A stretch of DNA of 64,000 nucleotides from Candidatus Cetobacterium colombiensis (lineage in GTDB: Bacteria > Fusobacteriota > Fusobacteriia > Fusobacteriales > Fusobacteriaceae): positions 62,001 through 126,000 of the forward strand of contig NZ_JAVIKH010000001.1 in assembly GCF_033962415.1 (NCBI RefSeq), written 5' to 3'. Shown here one piece after another: positions 53,892-63,900 of the stretch (position 1 is the stretch's first letter; every line of letters begins with the position of its first letter). Both the position numbers and the translations under genes were made by a program. The notes under the pieces are model-generated. The model was not told where the DNA came from. It made no database searches and was given only the letters and a program-made list of their open reading frames with translations.

Positions 53892-54395
53892 TTAGAAAAA
53901 GTTATACCCTAAAGTAAAACTTACTTGATTTAAATTATCGCTTCCTCTTTTATCTCCATCGATTTTTGTAACAGAGTATAATATCTCACCTTGTAGCGAG
54001 AATATATCCATTCCTACTCCAGCTCCATAGTAATATTTTCCATCTGGATTTGAATTAGATATATTATCACGAGTATATAAAACTTTTCCAACTTTTCCAA
54101 CTAAGTAAGGCTTTACTCCCACTGGAAAAAGATTTACTTTTACTAATCCATAAGCTGGAACTGTTTCAATTTCTGTTCCTGACGTTTTTCCATTATAAGC
54201 TATACCAACTCCTACATCAGCTAGTAATAACGTTTGTGTAACTTCTAATCCAAATGTTGGAGCATAGCTTTCAAAACTTTTATCCTCTTTATTATAAGAT
54301 TTTGCGTTTGTTATTGCCCCTAATCTTAAATGTGCATCCATAGCATATGTTGCCATGCTTGCTGCTAAAAATAATCCCAATATTCCCTTTTTCAT
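53892..54395 (-). CDS. Small outer-membrane beta-barrel protein
   Basis: 167 residues with a signal peptide (MKKGILGLFLAASMATYA), about eight amphipathic strands (LLLADVGVGIAYNG, PAYGLVKVNLFPVGVKPYLVGKVG) and the end TLGYNFF with terminal Phe typical of barrel proteins. Size fits an OmpA/OmpW-like eight-stranded barrel without a peptidoglycan-binding domain. Function unknown. AGGAG precedes the start. Confidence 0.8.
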   Translation of the reverse strand: MKKGILGLFLAASMATYAMDAHLRLGAITNAKSYNKEDKSFESYAPTFGLEVTQTLLLADVGVGIAYNGKTSGTEIETVPAYGLVKVNLFPVGVKPYLVGKVGKVLYTRDNISNSNPDGKYYYGAGVGMDIFSLQGEILYSVTKIDGDKRGSDNLNQVSFTLGYNFF

Positions 54396-54463
54396 TTTGT
54401 TCTCCTTAAAAATATGTCTAGTATCTCTTATATTTTACTATATTTTTATGAGAAGCTCCACTA

Positions 54464-55735
54464 CTATTTTTTTATTTTATTTAAAACTAAATTTGTAATT
54501 TTATGTATAGTTGATATTTTTATTCCACTACCTTCAAAAATAGGTTTATAGTGAGTAAAAGTATCAAAAGTATATTTCCCATGATATCTCCCTATTCCAC
54601 TATTTCCAACTCCACCAAATGGAATTTTTTTATCTAAAATTTGTAACATTGTTCCATTGATACAAACTCCTCCTGCTTTAATTCCATTTGTTGTCATATT
54701 TCCTTTTTCATTTCTAAATATATAAAGAGCTAAAGGAGAAGGCTTAGATCTCAAATCCCAATATACTTTTTCTAAACTTTCGTATTCTATCAAAGGAAGT
54801 ATCGGTCCAAATATTTCTTCTTCTAATATGGGATCTCCCTCTTTAGGATTCAAAACTATTGTAAAAGGAAATATTCCTTTTTCTCGTGCTTCACTGTTTA
54901 TCTTTCCATTTTGATATATTATATTTTGATTTTCAAGAAGTTTTTCTAATCTTTTAAAATGATCTTCATTTATAATTTTTCCACCAACATCTCCGTTTGT
55001 TCTTATGTATGATCTAGCCAACTCTACAAAATCGTGTGCTGTTCCCATTGGCAAACAAACATAATCTGGAGCTATACAAGTTTGTCCTCTATTAAAAAAT
55101 TTACCCCAAATTATCTTTTCCACTGATTCTTCTAAACAATGCTTATCTTCTATAATAACTGGAGATTTTCCACCTAATTCTAAAGTTACAGGGGTTAAGT
55201 TTTCTGCAGCCTTTAAATAAACTTCTTTCCCTATTTTAGGACTTCCTGTAAAAAATATATAATCAAACTTCTTATTCAAAAGATTTTTTGTTTCTTCAAC
55301 ACCACCTAAAACAACTTTAACATCTTCTAATCCACTTTCATCAATAATTTTTTTAATAATCTCACTTGAATTTATTGAATGTTCTGAAGGTTTTATAACA
55401 ACTTCGTTTCCTGCAGCTACTGCTCCAATTAGCGGAAGAAAAGTTAAGTTAAAAGGATAATTCCAAGGGGACATTATCAATACTTTCCCGTAAGGTTCTG
55501 GTTGCATCATTGTTTTACATCCTAATAAATAGAAAAAATTTTTAATTTTCTCTGGTTCACTCCATTTATCTAAGTGTTTGATGAAATTATCAAACTCAGA
55601 AATAACTGGGTAATATTCTGTCAATCGACTTTCATCAAAACTTTTTCCTAAATCTTTATACAAGGCATCTGTTATTAAGCTTTTGTTTTTTTCAAAAGAT
55701 TTCTTTAATTTTTCAATCTTATCCATATTAGTCAT
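54464..55735 (-). CDS. Aldehyde dehydrogenase (class 3 type)
   Basis: 423 residues from ATG 55735, chosen because GAGGAGG lies 8 bases upstream; the frame stays open for 40 more codons but that stretch is basic, unlike the family, and covers the divergent promoter. Key residues: TLELGGKSP (general base Glu) and RGQTCIAPDY (catalytic Cys), EEIFGPILP and the C-terminal GGVGNSGIGRYHGKYTF typical of class 3/fatty aldehyde dehydrogenases. It oxidises medium or long aldehydes with NAD(P). The C-terminal helix could touch membranes. Confidence 0.92.
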   Translation of the reverse strand: MTNMDKIEKLKKSFEKNKSLITDALYKDLGKSFDESRLTEYYPVISEFDNFIKHLDKWSEPEKIKNFFYLLGCKTMMQPEPYGKVLIMSPWNYPFNLTFLPLIGAVAAGNEVVIKPSEHSINSSEIIKKIIDESGLEDVKVVLGGVEETKNLLNKKFDYIFFTGSPKIGKEVYLKAAENLTPVTLELGGKSPVIIEDKHCLEESVEKIIWGKFFNRGQTCIAPDYVCLPMGTAHDFVELARSYIRTNGDVGGKIINEDHFKRLEKLLENQNIIYQNGKINSEAREKGIFPFTIVLNPKEGDPILEEEIFGPILPLIEYESLEKVYWDLRSKPSPLALYIFRNEKGNMTTNGIKAGGVCINGTMLQILDKKIPFGGVGNSGIGRYHGKYTFDTFTHYKPIFEGSGIKISTIHKITNLVLNKIKK

Positions 55736-55813
55736 TTTAAATGCCTCCTCAAAAAAAATCATTTTTGTATTTATACTATTTTTTTCTCCTTTTCCTTTTT
55801 TTAATTTTTTAGG

Positions 55814-55842
55814 TTGATGATAACTTATTTTTGCTCTATAAT
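55814..55842 (+). promoter_or_regulatory. Promoter of M3 peptidase gene
   Basis: TTGATG (55814-55819), 17-base spacer, TATAAT (55837-55842). It lies inside the rejected N-terminal extension of the divergent aldehyde dehydrogenase frame. Confidence 0.7.
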
Positions 55843-55877
55843 AGAGATATTTCAAATAAAAAAATCAAGGAGGTTTT

Positions 55878-57563
55878 ATGAACTTTAACGACTTTGAATA
55901 CCAAAGACCAGATTATGACCTAGTAAAATCTAAATTACTAAATCTTATGGATGCTTTAAAAAATTCAACTGAAACTAATGAACAAATAAAATTAATTAAT
56001 GAAATAAATGATGTTAGAAACAATATATCATCTATGTCTAGTATTGCTAATATTAGACATACTATAAACACTGAAGATAAATTTTATGATACTGAAAATG
56101 AATATTGGGATGAAGTTTCTCCACTTTATCAAGAATTAGACTCATTATTTTATGAAGTGATGGTTAACCATAATAATAAAGACAATTTAATAAAAGAGTT
56201 TGGAACGCAGTTTTTCAAACTTATGGAAAATAGTTTAAAAGTATTTTCTAGTGAAATAATCGAAGATCTTCAAGAAGAAAATAAAGAGGTATCTAAATAT
56301 GTTAAATTATTGGCTTCTGCCAAAATCTTATTTGATGGAAAAGAAAGAAATTTATCTGGAATGACTCCTTATTTAGTTTCTAAAGATAGAGTTATTAGAA
56401 AAGCAGCTCAAGAAGCTAAATCTACTTTTTTTATAAATAATGAAAAACAATTTGATGAAATCTTTGATAAATTAGTTAAAATAAGAGTTAAAATTGCTAA
56501 AAAATTAGGCTTTAATAATTTTATTGAATTAGGTTATTTAAGGATGAATAGAATTGATTATAATGATAAGATGGTAGATAATTTCAGAAAACAAGTTATT
56601 GAAAGTGTCGTTCCTTTAGCTTCTACTTTATATGAAAAACAAAAAAATAGATTGGGCTTAGATACTCTTAAATATTATGATGAAAAGTTTGAGTTTAATA
56701 ATGGAAATGCCACGCCAAAAGGTGATGCTAACTGGATTATTGAACAAGGAAAAAAAATGTACCACGAACTTTCTCCAGAAACTGGAGAATTTATAGACTT
56801 TATGATTGAAAACAATCTTATGGATTTAATCACTAAAAAAGGAAAAGCAGGTGGAGGATATTGTACGTTTATTCCTGATTACAAATCACCTTTTATTTTT
56901 TCTAATTTCAATGGAACAAGTGGGGACATCGATGTATTAACTCATGAAGCTGGACATGCTTTCCAAGTTTATAGATCTAGTTGGATTAAAATTCCAGAAT
57001 TACTTTGGGCTACGTATGAAAGTTCTGAAATTCATTCTATGAGTATGGAGTTTTTTACTTGGAAGTGGATGGAAGATTTTTTCAAAGAAGATGCACAAAA
57101 ATATAGATTTTCACATTTATCTGGAGCTATCAAATTTATTCCATATGGTGTTCTTGTTGATCACTTTCAACATAAAATTTATGAAAATCCAGATTTAACT
57201 CCTAATGAAAGAAAAAAAGTTTGGAGAGAATTAGAAAAACAATATAAACCTCATTCTGATTATTCTGAAAATCCATTTTTAGAAAGAGGAGGTTGGTGGT
57301 TCCAACAAGCTCATATATTTGAAATTCCTTTTTATTATATTGATTATACATTAGCACAAATATGTGCTTTACAGTTTTGGAAAAAAATGAGTGAAAATTT
57401 TGAAGATGCTTGGAAGGATTATTTAACTTTATGCCACGAAGGTGGAACTAAATCGTTCTTAAATCTTTTGAATGTAGCAAGATTAAAATCTCCATTTGAA
57501 GACGGGTGTGTAGAAGAAATAATGGATGTTGTTGAGAAAAATTTAAACAAATTTTCTATCTAG
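55878..57563 (+). CDS. M3-family oligoendopeptidase
   Basis: 561 residues of the PepF/thimet-oligopeptidase (M3) group. The zinc site is LTHEAGHAFQVY (HExxH) with the third ligand Glu in ESSEIHSMSMEFF downstream. Other family marks: GGYCTFIPDYKSPFIFSNFNGT and the closing FLERGGWWFQQAHIFEIPFYYIDYTLAQ. It cleaves short cytosolic peptides; no signal peptide. GGAGG precedes the ATG. Single gene with its own terminator. Confidence 0.95.
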   Translation: MNFNDFEYQRPDYDLVKSKLLNLMDALKNSTETNEQIKLINEINDVRNNISSMSSIANIRHTINTEDKFYDTENEYWDEVSPLYQELDSLFYEVMVNHNNKDNLIKEFGTQFFKLMENSLKVFSSEIIEDLQEENKEVSKYVKLLASAKILFDGKERNLSGMTPYLVSKDRVIRKAAQEAKSTFFINNEKQFDEIFDKLVKIRVKIAKKLGFNNFIELGYLRMNRIDYNDKMVDNFRKQVIESVVPLASTLYEKQKNRLGLDTLKYYDEKFEFNNGNATPKGDANWIIEQGKKMYHELSPETGEFIDFMIENNLMDLITKKGKAGGGYCTFIPDYKSPFIFSNFNGTSGDIDVLTHEAGHAFQVYRSSWIKIPELLWATYESSEIHSMSMEFFTWKWMEDFFKEDAQKYRFSHLSGAIKFIPYGVLVDHFQHKIYENPDLTPNERKKVWRELEKQYKPHSDYSENPFLERGGWWFQQAHIFEIPFYYIDYTLAQICALQFWKKMSENFEDAWKDYLTLCHEGGTKSFLNLLNVARLKSPFEDGCVEEIMDVVEKNLNKFSI

Positions 57564-57577
57564 TAGATTATAGGTCT

Positions 57578-57608
57578 AAAGAAGTGTATTTTTACACTTC
57601 TTTTTTTA
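57578..57608 (+). terminator. Terminator of M3 peptidase gene
   Basis: Stem AAAGAAGTGTA / TACACTTCTTT around TTTT, then a T run. Confidence 0.85.
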
Positions 57609-57680
57609 TTTTACAAAAGGATTTTACTCTTTCCTACAGAATATTCTAAATGAAACAATTAATTTTCAGGGAGGGTCCTT

Positions 57681-59861
57681 ATGGGAAAAATCTTTTTTTT
57701 ACTTTTTATTATTAATTTTTCTTTATTCGCTAAAACATTGGACGTTGGAGTTATTTTAGAAAATCACTCTGAATGTTCACAAAACGCTTTAGAAATTCTT
57801 AAAGAAGAATTAAATAAGAATTTTGCAGGTACAAATTTTTCACCAAAAATTACTGAGAAATATTACCTTACTAATCATAATATTCAAGACGGAATAAATA
57901 AACTCAACTCTAATTCTAAAATTGATGCTGTTTTTATTTTAACATGTGCTCCATTGGAAAAGATTACAAATTTACAAAATAATAAATTTTATTCAGTTCC
58001 TTTAGGTTTTGGAGATAAAGGTTATAATGTGCCTAAAAATTTAAATTATATTTACAGTAATCTTAATCTTAATGATTATTTAACACCTTTTAAAGAACTA
58101 AATGATGTTAGTGAAGTAGATGTTCTTATTTCTAATATGAATGCAAATAACCTAGAATATCTTGCAAAGCACACAAACATTCCAGGAATAAAAGTTAACG
58201 TAATTAGAGCATCTAAAGAAAACCTTTTAAATGCCATTGATAAAAAAGTTCCATCTTTTCTTATTGATTTCAACGAAGAGTTAAAACCTTATGCTTATTC
58301 TGGATTAAGCTTAGAAAAAGAGTTTAGAAAAAGATTAAGAGCTGCTTCTTTAAACTACATGTTTTTTAAAACACAAAAAAATATTAGTCAAATCGTTGAA
58401 GTAAATCCTCCGATTAAAGATATATATTTAAACTCAGAAGTTGCTGCAAAAATTGACGTATATCCTAATTTAATTTTCCTTCAAGATTTATCACAAGTAA
58501 ATTTTGCCAATGTTAATTATCCAAAATTAACACTTAAGGGAGCTGTTAAAAGAGCTTTAAATTCAAATTTAGATTTATTACAAATTAAACAAAATGTATT
58601 TTCTAATTTCTATAATGTTAAAGTTACAAATTCTAAGAGATTACCTCAACTTTCTGCAAATATGGATTATGCAGCTTTAGATGATAGATCACCATCATTT
58701 AAACAAGGATCGCCAACTAATAGTGTTAACTCTTATTTAGAACTTTCACAAGTTATATTTAGTGATCAAATTAATGCAAGTGTATTTATTGAAAAGTTAG
58801 CTTTAGATTCTAGTAGAAAAGCATACGATCAACAAAAATTAGATACTATATATTATGTAGCATCTACATATGTAAATATTCTTCAATTAAAAGCACAGTT
58901 TGAAATCCAAATGAGTAACTATAATCTTTTAAGAGAAACTTTAAACATTGCTCAGATTAACTATAATGTTGGTGCTGGTGGATTACAAGATGTATACAGA
59001 CTTCAATCTGACGTAGCCGGTGCACTTTCTGATATTTCTAATATTAAGGGAGAAATTAGATCTCAAGAAATTTATTTAAATAATTTACTTAACTATCCTC
59101 AATCAAATAGTTATACCTATGAAAATTTAAATGAAGTTTCTTCTTATTTCTTATTAAATCAAAATTTAGGAAAGAACTTTACATTTGGTTCTGAAAGAGC
59201 TAAAAAAATTGAAAATTTCTTAGTTCATGGAGCTATTAATAACTCAAATTCTTTAAAACAAATTGACAACTCAATTAAAAGTAAAGAAAGAGAGTACTTA
59301 GCTAATAGTAGAGAAAGATATATTCCTACAGTTACCGCTGCTGGGAATTATTATAAAAATAATGTCGTAACTCCATGGGGACAAAATTCAAATAGAGATT
59401 TCCCAGATGAATATTGGCAAGCGGGCATAAACGTTTCTTTACCTCTTATAAGTGGTGGAGAAATTTATTACAACGGAAAGGTTATTCAAAGTGATTTAAA
59501 ATCTCTTGAATACAGTAAACTATCTTCTCAAAGTGAATTATCTAAAGAAGTTTTACAAACGTATACTACATTACTGTCTAATTTTGTTCAAAGTTATACA
59601 ACAAAAATTTCATCAGATGTAGCTAAAAAAAATCTGAATATTGTAAAAAATCTTTATGCTGAAGGAACAATTACAATTACTGATTTTCTATCTGCACAAA
59701 ACAATACTTTAAGTCAAGAGCTAAATCACGTTATCGAAAACTTTAACTTAATTAACTCTACTTTAAAACTTGAAAATCTTTATGGTAAATCATCTTTAAC
59801 AATGGGTGAAGCCGAAAGAAAAAGCTTACTTTTAGAACTTCAAAAAGAGTTAGGAAATTAG
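57681..59861 (+). CDS. TolC-family efflux protein with N-terminal binding-protein-like domain
   Basis: 726 residues. After a signal peptide (MGKIFFLLFIINFSLFA) residues 17 to about 265 form an alpha/beta domain (KTLDVGVILENHSECSQNAL; DAVFILTCAPLEKITN; VPSFLIDFNEELK) that looks like one or two Rossmann lobes of a type 1 periplasmic-binding fold (ABC_sub_bind-like). Residues about 285-726 are a TolC outer-membrane factor, with LTLKGAVKRALNSNLDL at the start of its first repeat and ITDFLSAQNNTL in the second. Normal TolC proteins have about 420-500 residues, so the extra domain is notable. GGGAGGG precedes the ATG. First gene of a tripartite efflux operon, 12 bases before the adaptor. Confidence 0.88.
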   Translation: MGKIFFLLFIINFSLFAKTLDVGVILENHSECSQNALEILKEELNKNFAGTNFSPKITEKYYLTNHNIQDGINKLNSNSKIDAVFILTCAPLEKITNLQNNKFYSVPLGFGDKGYNVPKNLNYIYSNLNLNDYLTPFKELNDVSEVDVLISNMNANNLEYLAKHTNIPGIKVNVIRASKENLLNAIDKKVPSFLIDFNEELKPYAYSGLSLEKEFRKRLRAASLNYMFFKTQKNISQIVEVNPPIKDIYLNSEVAAKIDVYPNLIFLQDLSQVNFANVNYPKLTLKGAVKRALNSNLDLLQIKQNVFSNFYNVKVTNSKRLPQLSANMDYAALDDRSPSFKQGSPTNSVNSYLELSQVIFSDQINASVFIEKLALDSSRKAYDQQKLDTIYYVASTYVNILQLKAQFEIQMSNYNLLRETLNIAQINYNVGAGGLQDVYRLQSDVAGALSDISNIKGEIRSQEIYLNNLLNYPQSNSYTYENLNEVSSYFLLNQNLGKNFTFGSERAKKIENFLVHGAINNSNSLKQIDNSIKSKEREYLANSRERYIPTVTAAGNYYKNNVVTPWGQNSNRDFPDEYWQAGINVSLPLISGGEIYYNGKVIQSDLKSLEYSKLSSQSELSKEVLQTYTTLLSNFVQSYTTKISSDVAKKNLNIVKNLYAEGTITITDFLSAQNNTLSQELNHVIENFNLINSTLKLENLYGKSSLTMGEAERKSLLLELQKELGN

Positions 59862-59873
59862 GAGGGAACAATT

Positions 59874-60962
59874 ATGAAAAATAAATTACTTGTATCAATG
59901 CTATTAGTATTACTTTTAGCATGTGGAAAAGATAAATCACCAGAAAATACAGAAGAAGTAAAATCTGTTGTTTATGAAAAAGTGGAGAAAAAAGAATATG
60001 ATGTTAAAAGATCTTACTCAGGAACTGTAAATACTGAAGCTCTTTCAGATTTAAGTTTTAGAGTATCTGGAACAATTAATAATCGTATTGCACAATTAGG
60101 AGATGTTGTTAAAAAAGGACAAATTTTAGCTACTCTAGATCCAATAGAGTATCAACTTAGTTATCAACAATCTTTATCAGACTTAGATAAAGGAAATGCA
60201 AATTTAGCTGAATCAACAGCTAACTTTAAAAGATCTGAAGCTTTATATTTAGAAAATAGTATTTCTAAAGCATCTTACGATAGTGCTACTGCAAATTATA
60301 AATCTGCACTTTCTTCAGTTAAAGCTCTTGAAGACGCTGTTAATTTAGCAAAAGTAAAACTTGACTACACTATGCTTGTAGCTCCTAGTGATGGATCTAT
60401 CGGAGAAGTTAAAAGTGAAGTTAACCAAACTGTTTCTCCAAATACAGTAATTTTCGTACTAAACACTTTTGGAGAACGTTATGTTGAGTTTAATGTTTCT
60501 CAATCTGTTGTTGGAGATTTAAATTTAGGTGAGGAAGTAGAAATTGAAGTAATATCTCTTAATAATTTAAAAATCAAAGGTACAATAACTAATGTTGGTA
60601 CACTTTCTGTAGGTTATGGAGGTACTTATCCTGTTAAAGCTAAAATTATAGATCCTGCAGACACAGTTAAAGTTGGAATGACTGCTAAAGTTAATGTAAC
60701 AATAAATAAACCAGAAAAAGTTATTGCTGTTCCTTTAACTGCTGTTTTAACTAATCCTAATGGAGAAAAATATGTATTTGTTGTTCAAAATCTTGAAAAC
60801 AATGTTGGAATTGTTAAAAAGAGAATAGTTACACTAGGAGATACTACTGAAATTGGTGTTGAGATTTTAAGTGGTCTTGAAAATAATGATATTGTCGTTA
60901 CAAAAGGAAGTAGCGTTCTTTTAGAGGATCAAAAAGTTTCTCTTCTAAAAGGAGCTGAATAG
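59874..60962 (+). CDS. RND efflux adaptor lipoprotein
   Basis: 362 residues with lipobox LLLACG (Cys17) and a membrane-fusion-protein layout: lipoyl half-motifs (ALSDLSFRVSGTINNR; DYTMLVAPSDGSIGEV), a short coiled coil between them, a beta-barrel and a membrane-proximal domain (GEKYVFVVQNLENN). It bridges the RND pump and TolC in the periplasm. GGAGG precedes the ATG. Only two bases separate it from the RND gene. Confidence 0.93.
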   Translation: MKNKLLVSMLLVLLLACGKDKSPENTEEVKSVVYEKVEKKEYDVKRSYSGTVNTEALSDLSFRVSGTINNRIAQLGDVVKKGQILATLDPIEYQLSYQQSLSDLDKGNANLAESTANFKRSEALYLENSISKASYDSATANYKSALSSVKALEDAVNLAKVKLDYTMLVAPSDGSIGEVKSEVNQTVSPNTVIFVLNTFGERYVEFNVSQSVVGDLNLGEEVEIEVISLNNLKIKGTITNVGTLSVGYGGTYPVKAKIIDPADTVKVGMTAKVNVTINKPEKVIAVPLTAVLTNPNGEKYVFVVQNLENNVGIVKKRIVTLGDTTEIGVEILSGLENNDIVVTKGSSVLLEDQKVSLLKGAE

Positions 60963-60964
60963 CC

Positions 60965-63900
60965 ATGAAGTTAACGGAATTAGCAATTAAAAATAAAGTT
61001 ACAACTTATTTTCTAATTATTATATTGCTTATTGGTGGATATATATCTTATGATAAATCTGAAAAAGCTCAAGACCCTGGATTTACAATAAAAGTTGCCT
61101 TAATAACTACAAACTGGCCTGGTGCTACTGCTAAACAAATGGCTGACTTAGTTAGTAAAAGAATTGCTGATCAGGTTCAAAACATGGACTCTCTATGGTA
61201 TGTTAACTCTACTAATACTGATGGTCAATCAAATGTTTATGTTAATATAAAAGCTGAATATAAAGATATTCAGCCTGTATGGACAGAACTTAGAAACAGA
61301 ATAAATACTTTCGTTGTTCCAAATCTTCCTCAAGGAGTTCAAGCTCCTCAAATAAATACATTCTATGGTGATATTTACGGAACTTTGCTTGCAATTGGTG
61401 GGGATGGATACACATATGAAGAACTTTATGAAACTGCTTATAAACTAAAGGAAGTTTTACTATTTAATGTTCCTCAAATTGGAAGTGTTGATATATCTGG
61501 TATTCAAAACGAAACTATTTATATTGATGTTGATAATAAACTTTTATCTCAATCTGGAATTACTTTAGAAAATATAATAAATACTTTAAATAAATCAAAT
61601 GTTATCATTAAAGGTGGAAATATTGTTATTGAAGATAATAGACTTAAGGTTTCTCCAAGTGGTAACTTTAAAAGTATTGATGATATTAAAAATACAATCA
61701 TTACTAGCCCAAATGGTAACTCAAGTATATATTTAAGTGAAATTGCAAATATTTATAAAGGATATCAAGATCCTTCTCCTTACTCTATAGATTTCAATGG
61801 AAATAAATCTTTAGTTTTAGGTATATCTTTAGGAGCTGGTGAAGACGTTTTATTAATGGGAAAAGGAATTCAAAAAACTTTAAAAGAATATAGAAATTCT
61901 CTTCCTATTGGTTTAGAGGTAGGAGAAATTTATTACTTACCTGATTTAGTTCAAACAAATGTAACAGCCTTTATAGTTAATCTTTTCCAAGCTGTTACTA
62001 CAATAATATTAGTTATGCTTGTTTTCTTAGGACTTCGTTCTGGATTAATTGTTGCTGCACTGACACCTACTTCAATTGCGTTCACTCTTATTGGACTTTA
62101 CTGGTTTGGATATGGAATCAACCAAATAACTTTGGCTGGACTTATTATTGCCTTGGGAATGTTAGTTGATAATGCCGTTGTTATGTCGGAAAATATAACC
62201 GTTTTATTAGAAGAAGGAAAAACTAGAATGGATGCTTGTTTAGAATCTTCTCAAACTTTAGCAATACCATTATTTGTTAGTTCACTTACAACAATTATGG
62301 CATTCTCTCCTATAATTTTAAATAAACAAAATATGGGAGAATATGTTGGACCATTAACTATTGTTGTTATGTTTGCTCTAATGAGTTCATGGTTAATCAA
62401 CCAAACGTTTATCCCGTTATTATGTTATGACTTTATAAAGTTAAAACCTGGAGAAAAACAAAATTTAAATAGTAAACCTTATACTATGTATAGAGAAATA
62501 CTAATTCTTGTATTAAAACATAAAAAAGTTACAATTATTGCTACTGCAGTTTCTTTCATATTTGGACTTTGGTTACTTGGATTAGCACCAGCAAACTTTA
62601 TGCCTGCATCTACTGACCCAGTTATGTCAACTTATATCAGCTTACCAAAAGGTACTGATATTAATTATACAAGAGATGTTGTTGAAGATTTAAATAAATT
62701 TATCGAAAAAAATTACAGTACAGGACCTCAAGAACCTCTTCCTCCAGGAATTTGGGATTATCTAACTACTGGTGGAACAACAAAAACATATGAAAAATCT
62801 GGAGTTTTAAGTTGGGGATCATTTATAGGAGGAGGTGCTCCTAGATTCTCCACTGGATATTCACCACAAACTCAATTACCTGAATATGCTTATATTATGT
62901 ATAATTTAACAGATTATAGATTAATACCAAAATTAAGCAAAGAGATAAATGAATATCTTTTAAGTAAATACCCAGATATGGACGTTGTTTCTAAAGGATT
63001 AGGAAGTGGAGTATCCCTTGCTAAAGACTTAGGTTATGTTTTTGCTTCTCGTGACATTGATCTTTTAAAGAAAGTTTCTGAAGAAGTTAAAACTAAATTA
63101 ACATCTTTAAATGGTGCTTATGCTGTTTCAGACAACTGGGGTATTGAAGTACCAGAAATATTTATTGAAGTTGATACTGAAAAAGCTCAAACAGCTGGAT
63201 TTAATAATGAAACTGTTGGAACTTACTTACAATATGTTCTTCAAGGATATAATGCAAGTGTGTATAGAAACTTTGAAGCACCACCACAAAGTACTATTAT
63301 TCCAATAGTATTAAGAGCCAATAATCAATACAAAAATGATTTAAACTCTATTGAATCTATTGAATTAATTAACTCACAAGGACAGGCAGTTCCTTTAAAG
63401 CAAATTGCTAATATAACATTAAAGTATTCTAATAGTTTAGTTGCTACAAGAAATATGGCTTATTCAATTGAAATTGATGCTGCTATAAGAGACTTTACAA
63501 CTCCTCTTGAAGTTAACAAACAATTTATGCCTTGGCTTAATGAAAAATTAAAAGAATGGGGACCTAATGTTAAATACTATTCTTCTGGTATTATGCAGAC
63601 TTCTGATGAAAATCAGCAAGCACTATTCCAACAAGTTCCTATAGCAATTTTAGGTATGTTTTTCCTAGTTGTTGCTCAATTTAACTCTATGAAAAAAGGA
63701 CTTACTATTATGTTAGTTATTCCTCTTTCTATATTAGGAGTTGCAATAGGTCTTTTAATAACAAATACAGACCTTGGATTTATGGCTATGATTGGTATCA
63801 TATCTCTTGCAGGGGTAGTTCTAAACCATGCTATTATTCTGGTCGATAAGATGACCATCGAAAAAGACGATCTTGGACGAAGTGATCAAGATGCCGTTGT

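Noticed and set aside
55736-55855. 40-codon extension of the aldehyde dehydrogenase
   Set aside because: It is basic and unlike the family; GAGGAGG supports ATG 55735, and the stretch holds the divergent promoter.
63111-63308. 65-codon plus-strand frame near the right edge
   Set aside because: It is an out-of-frame shadow within the RND permease, whose own frame is open across this region.
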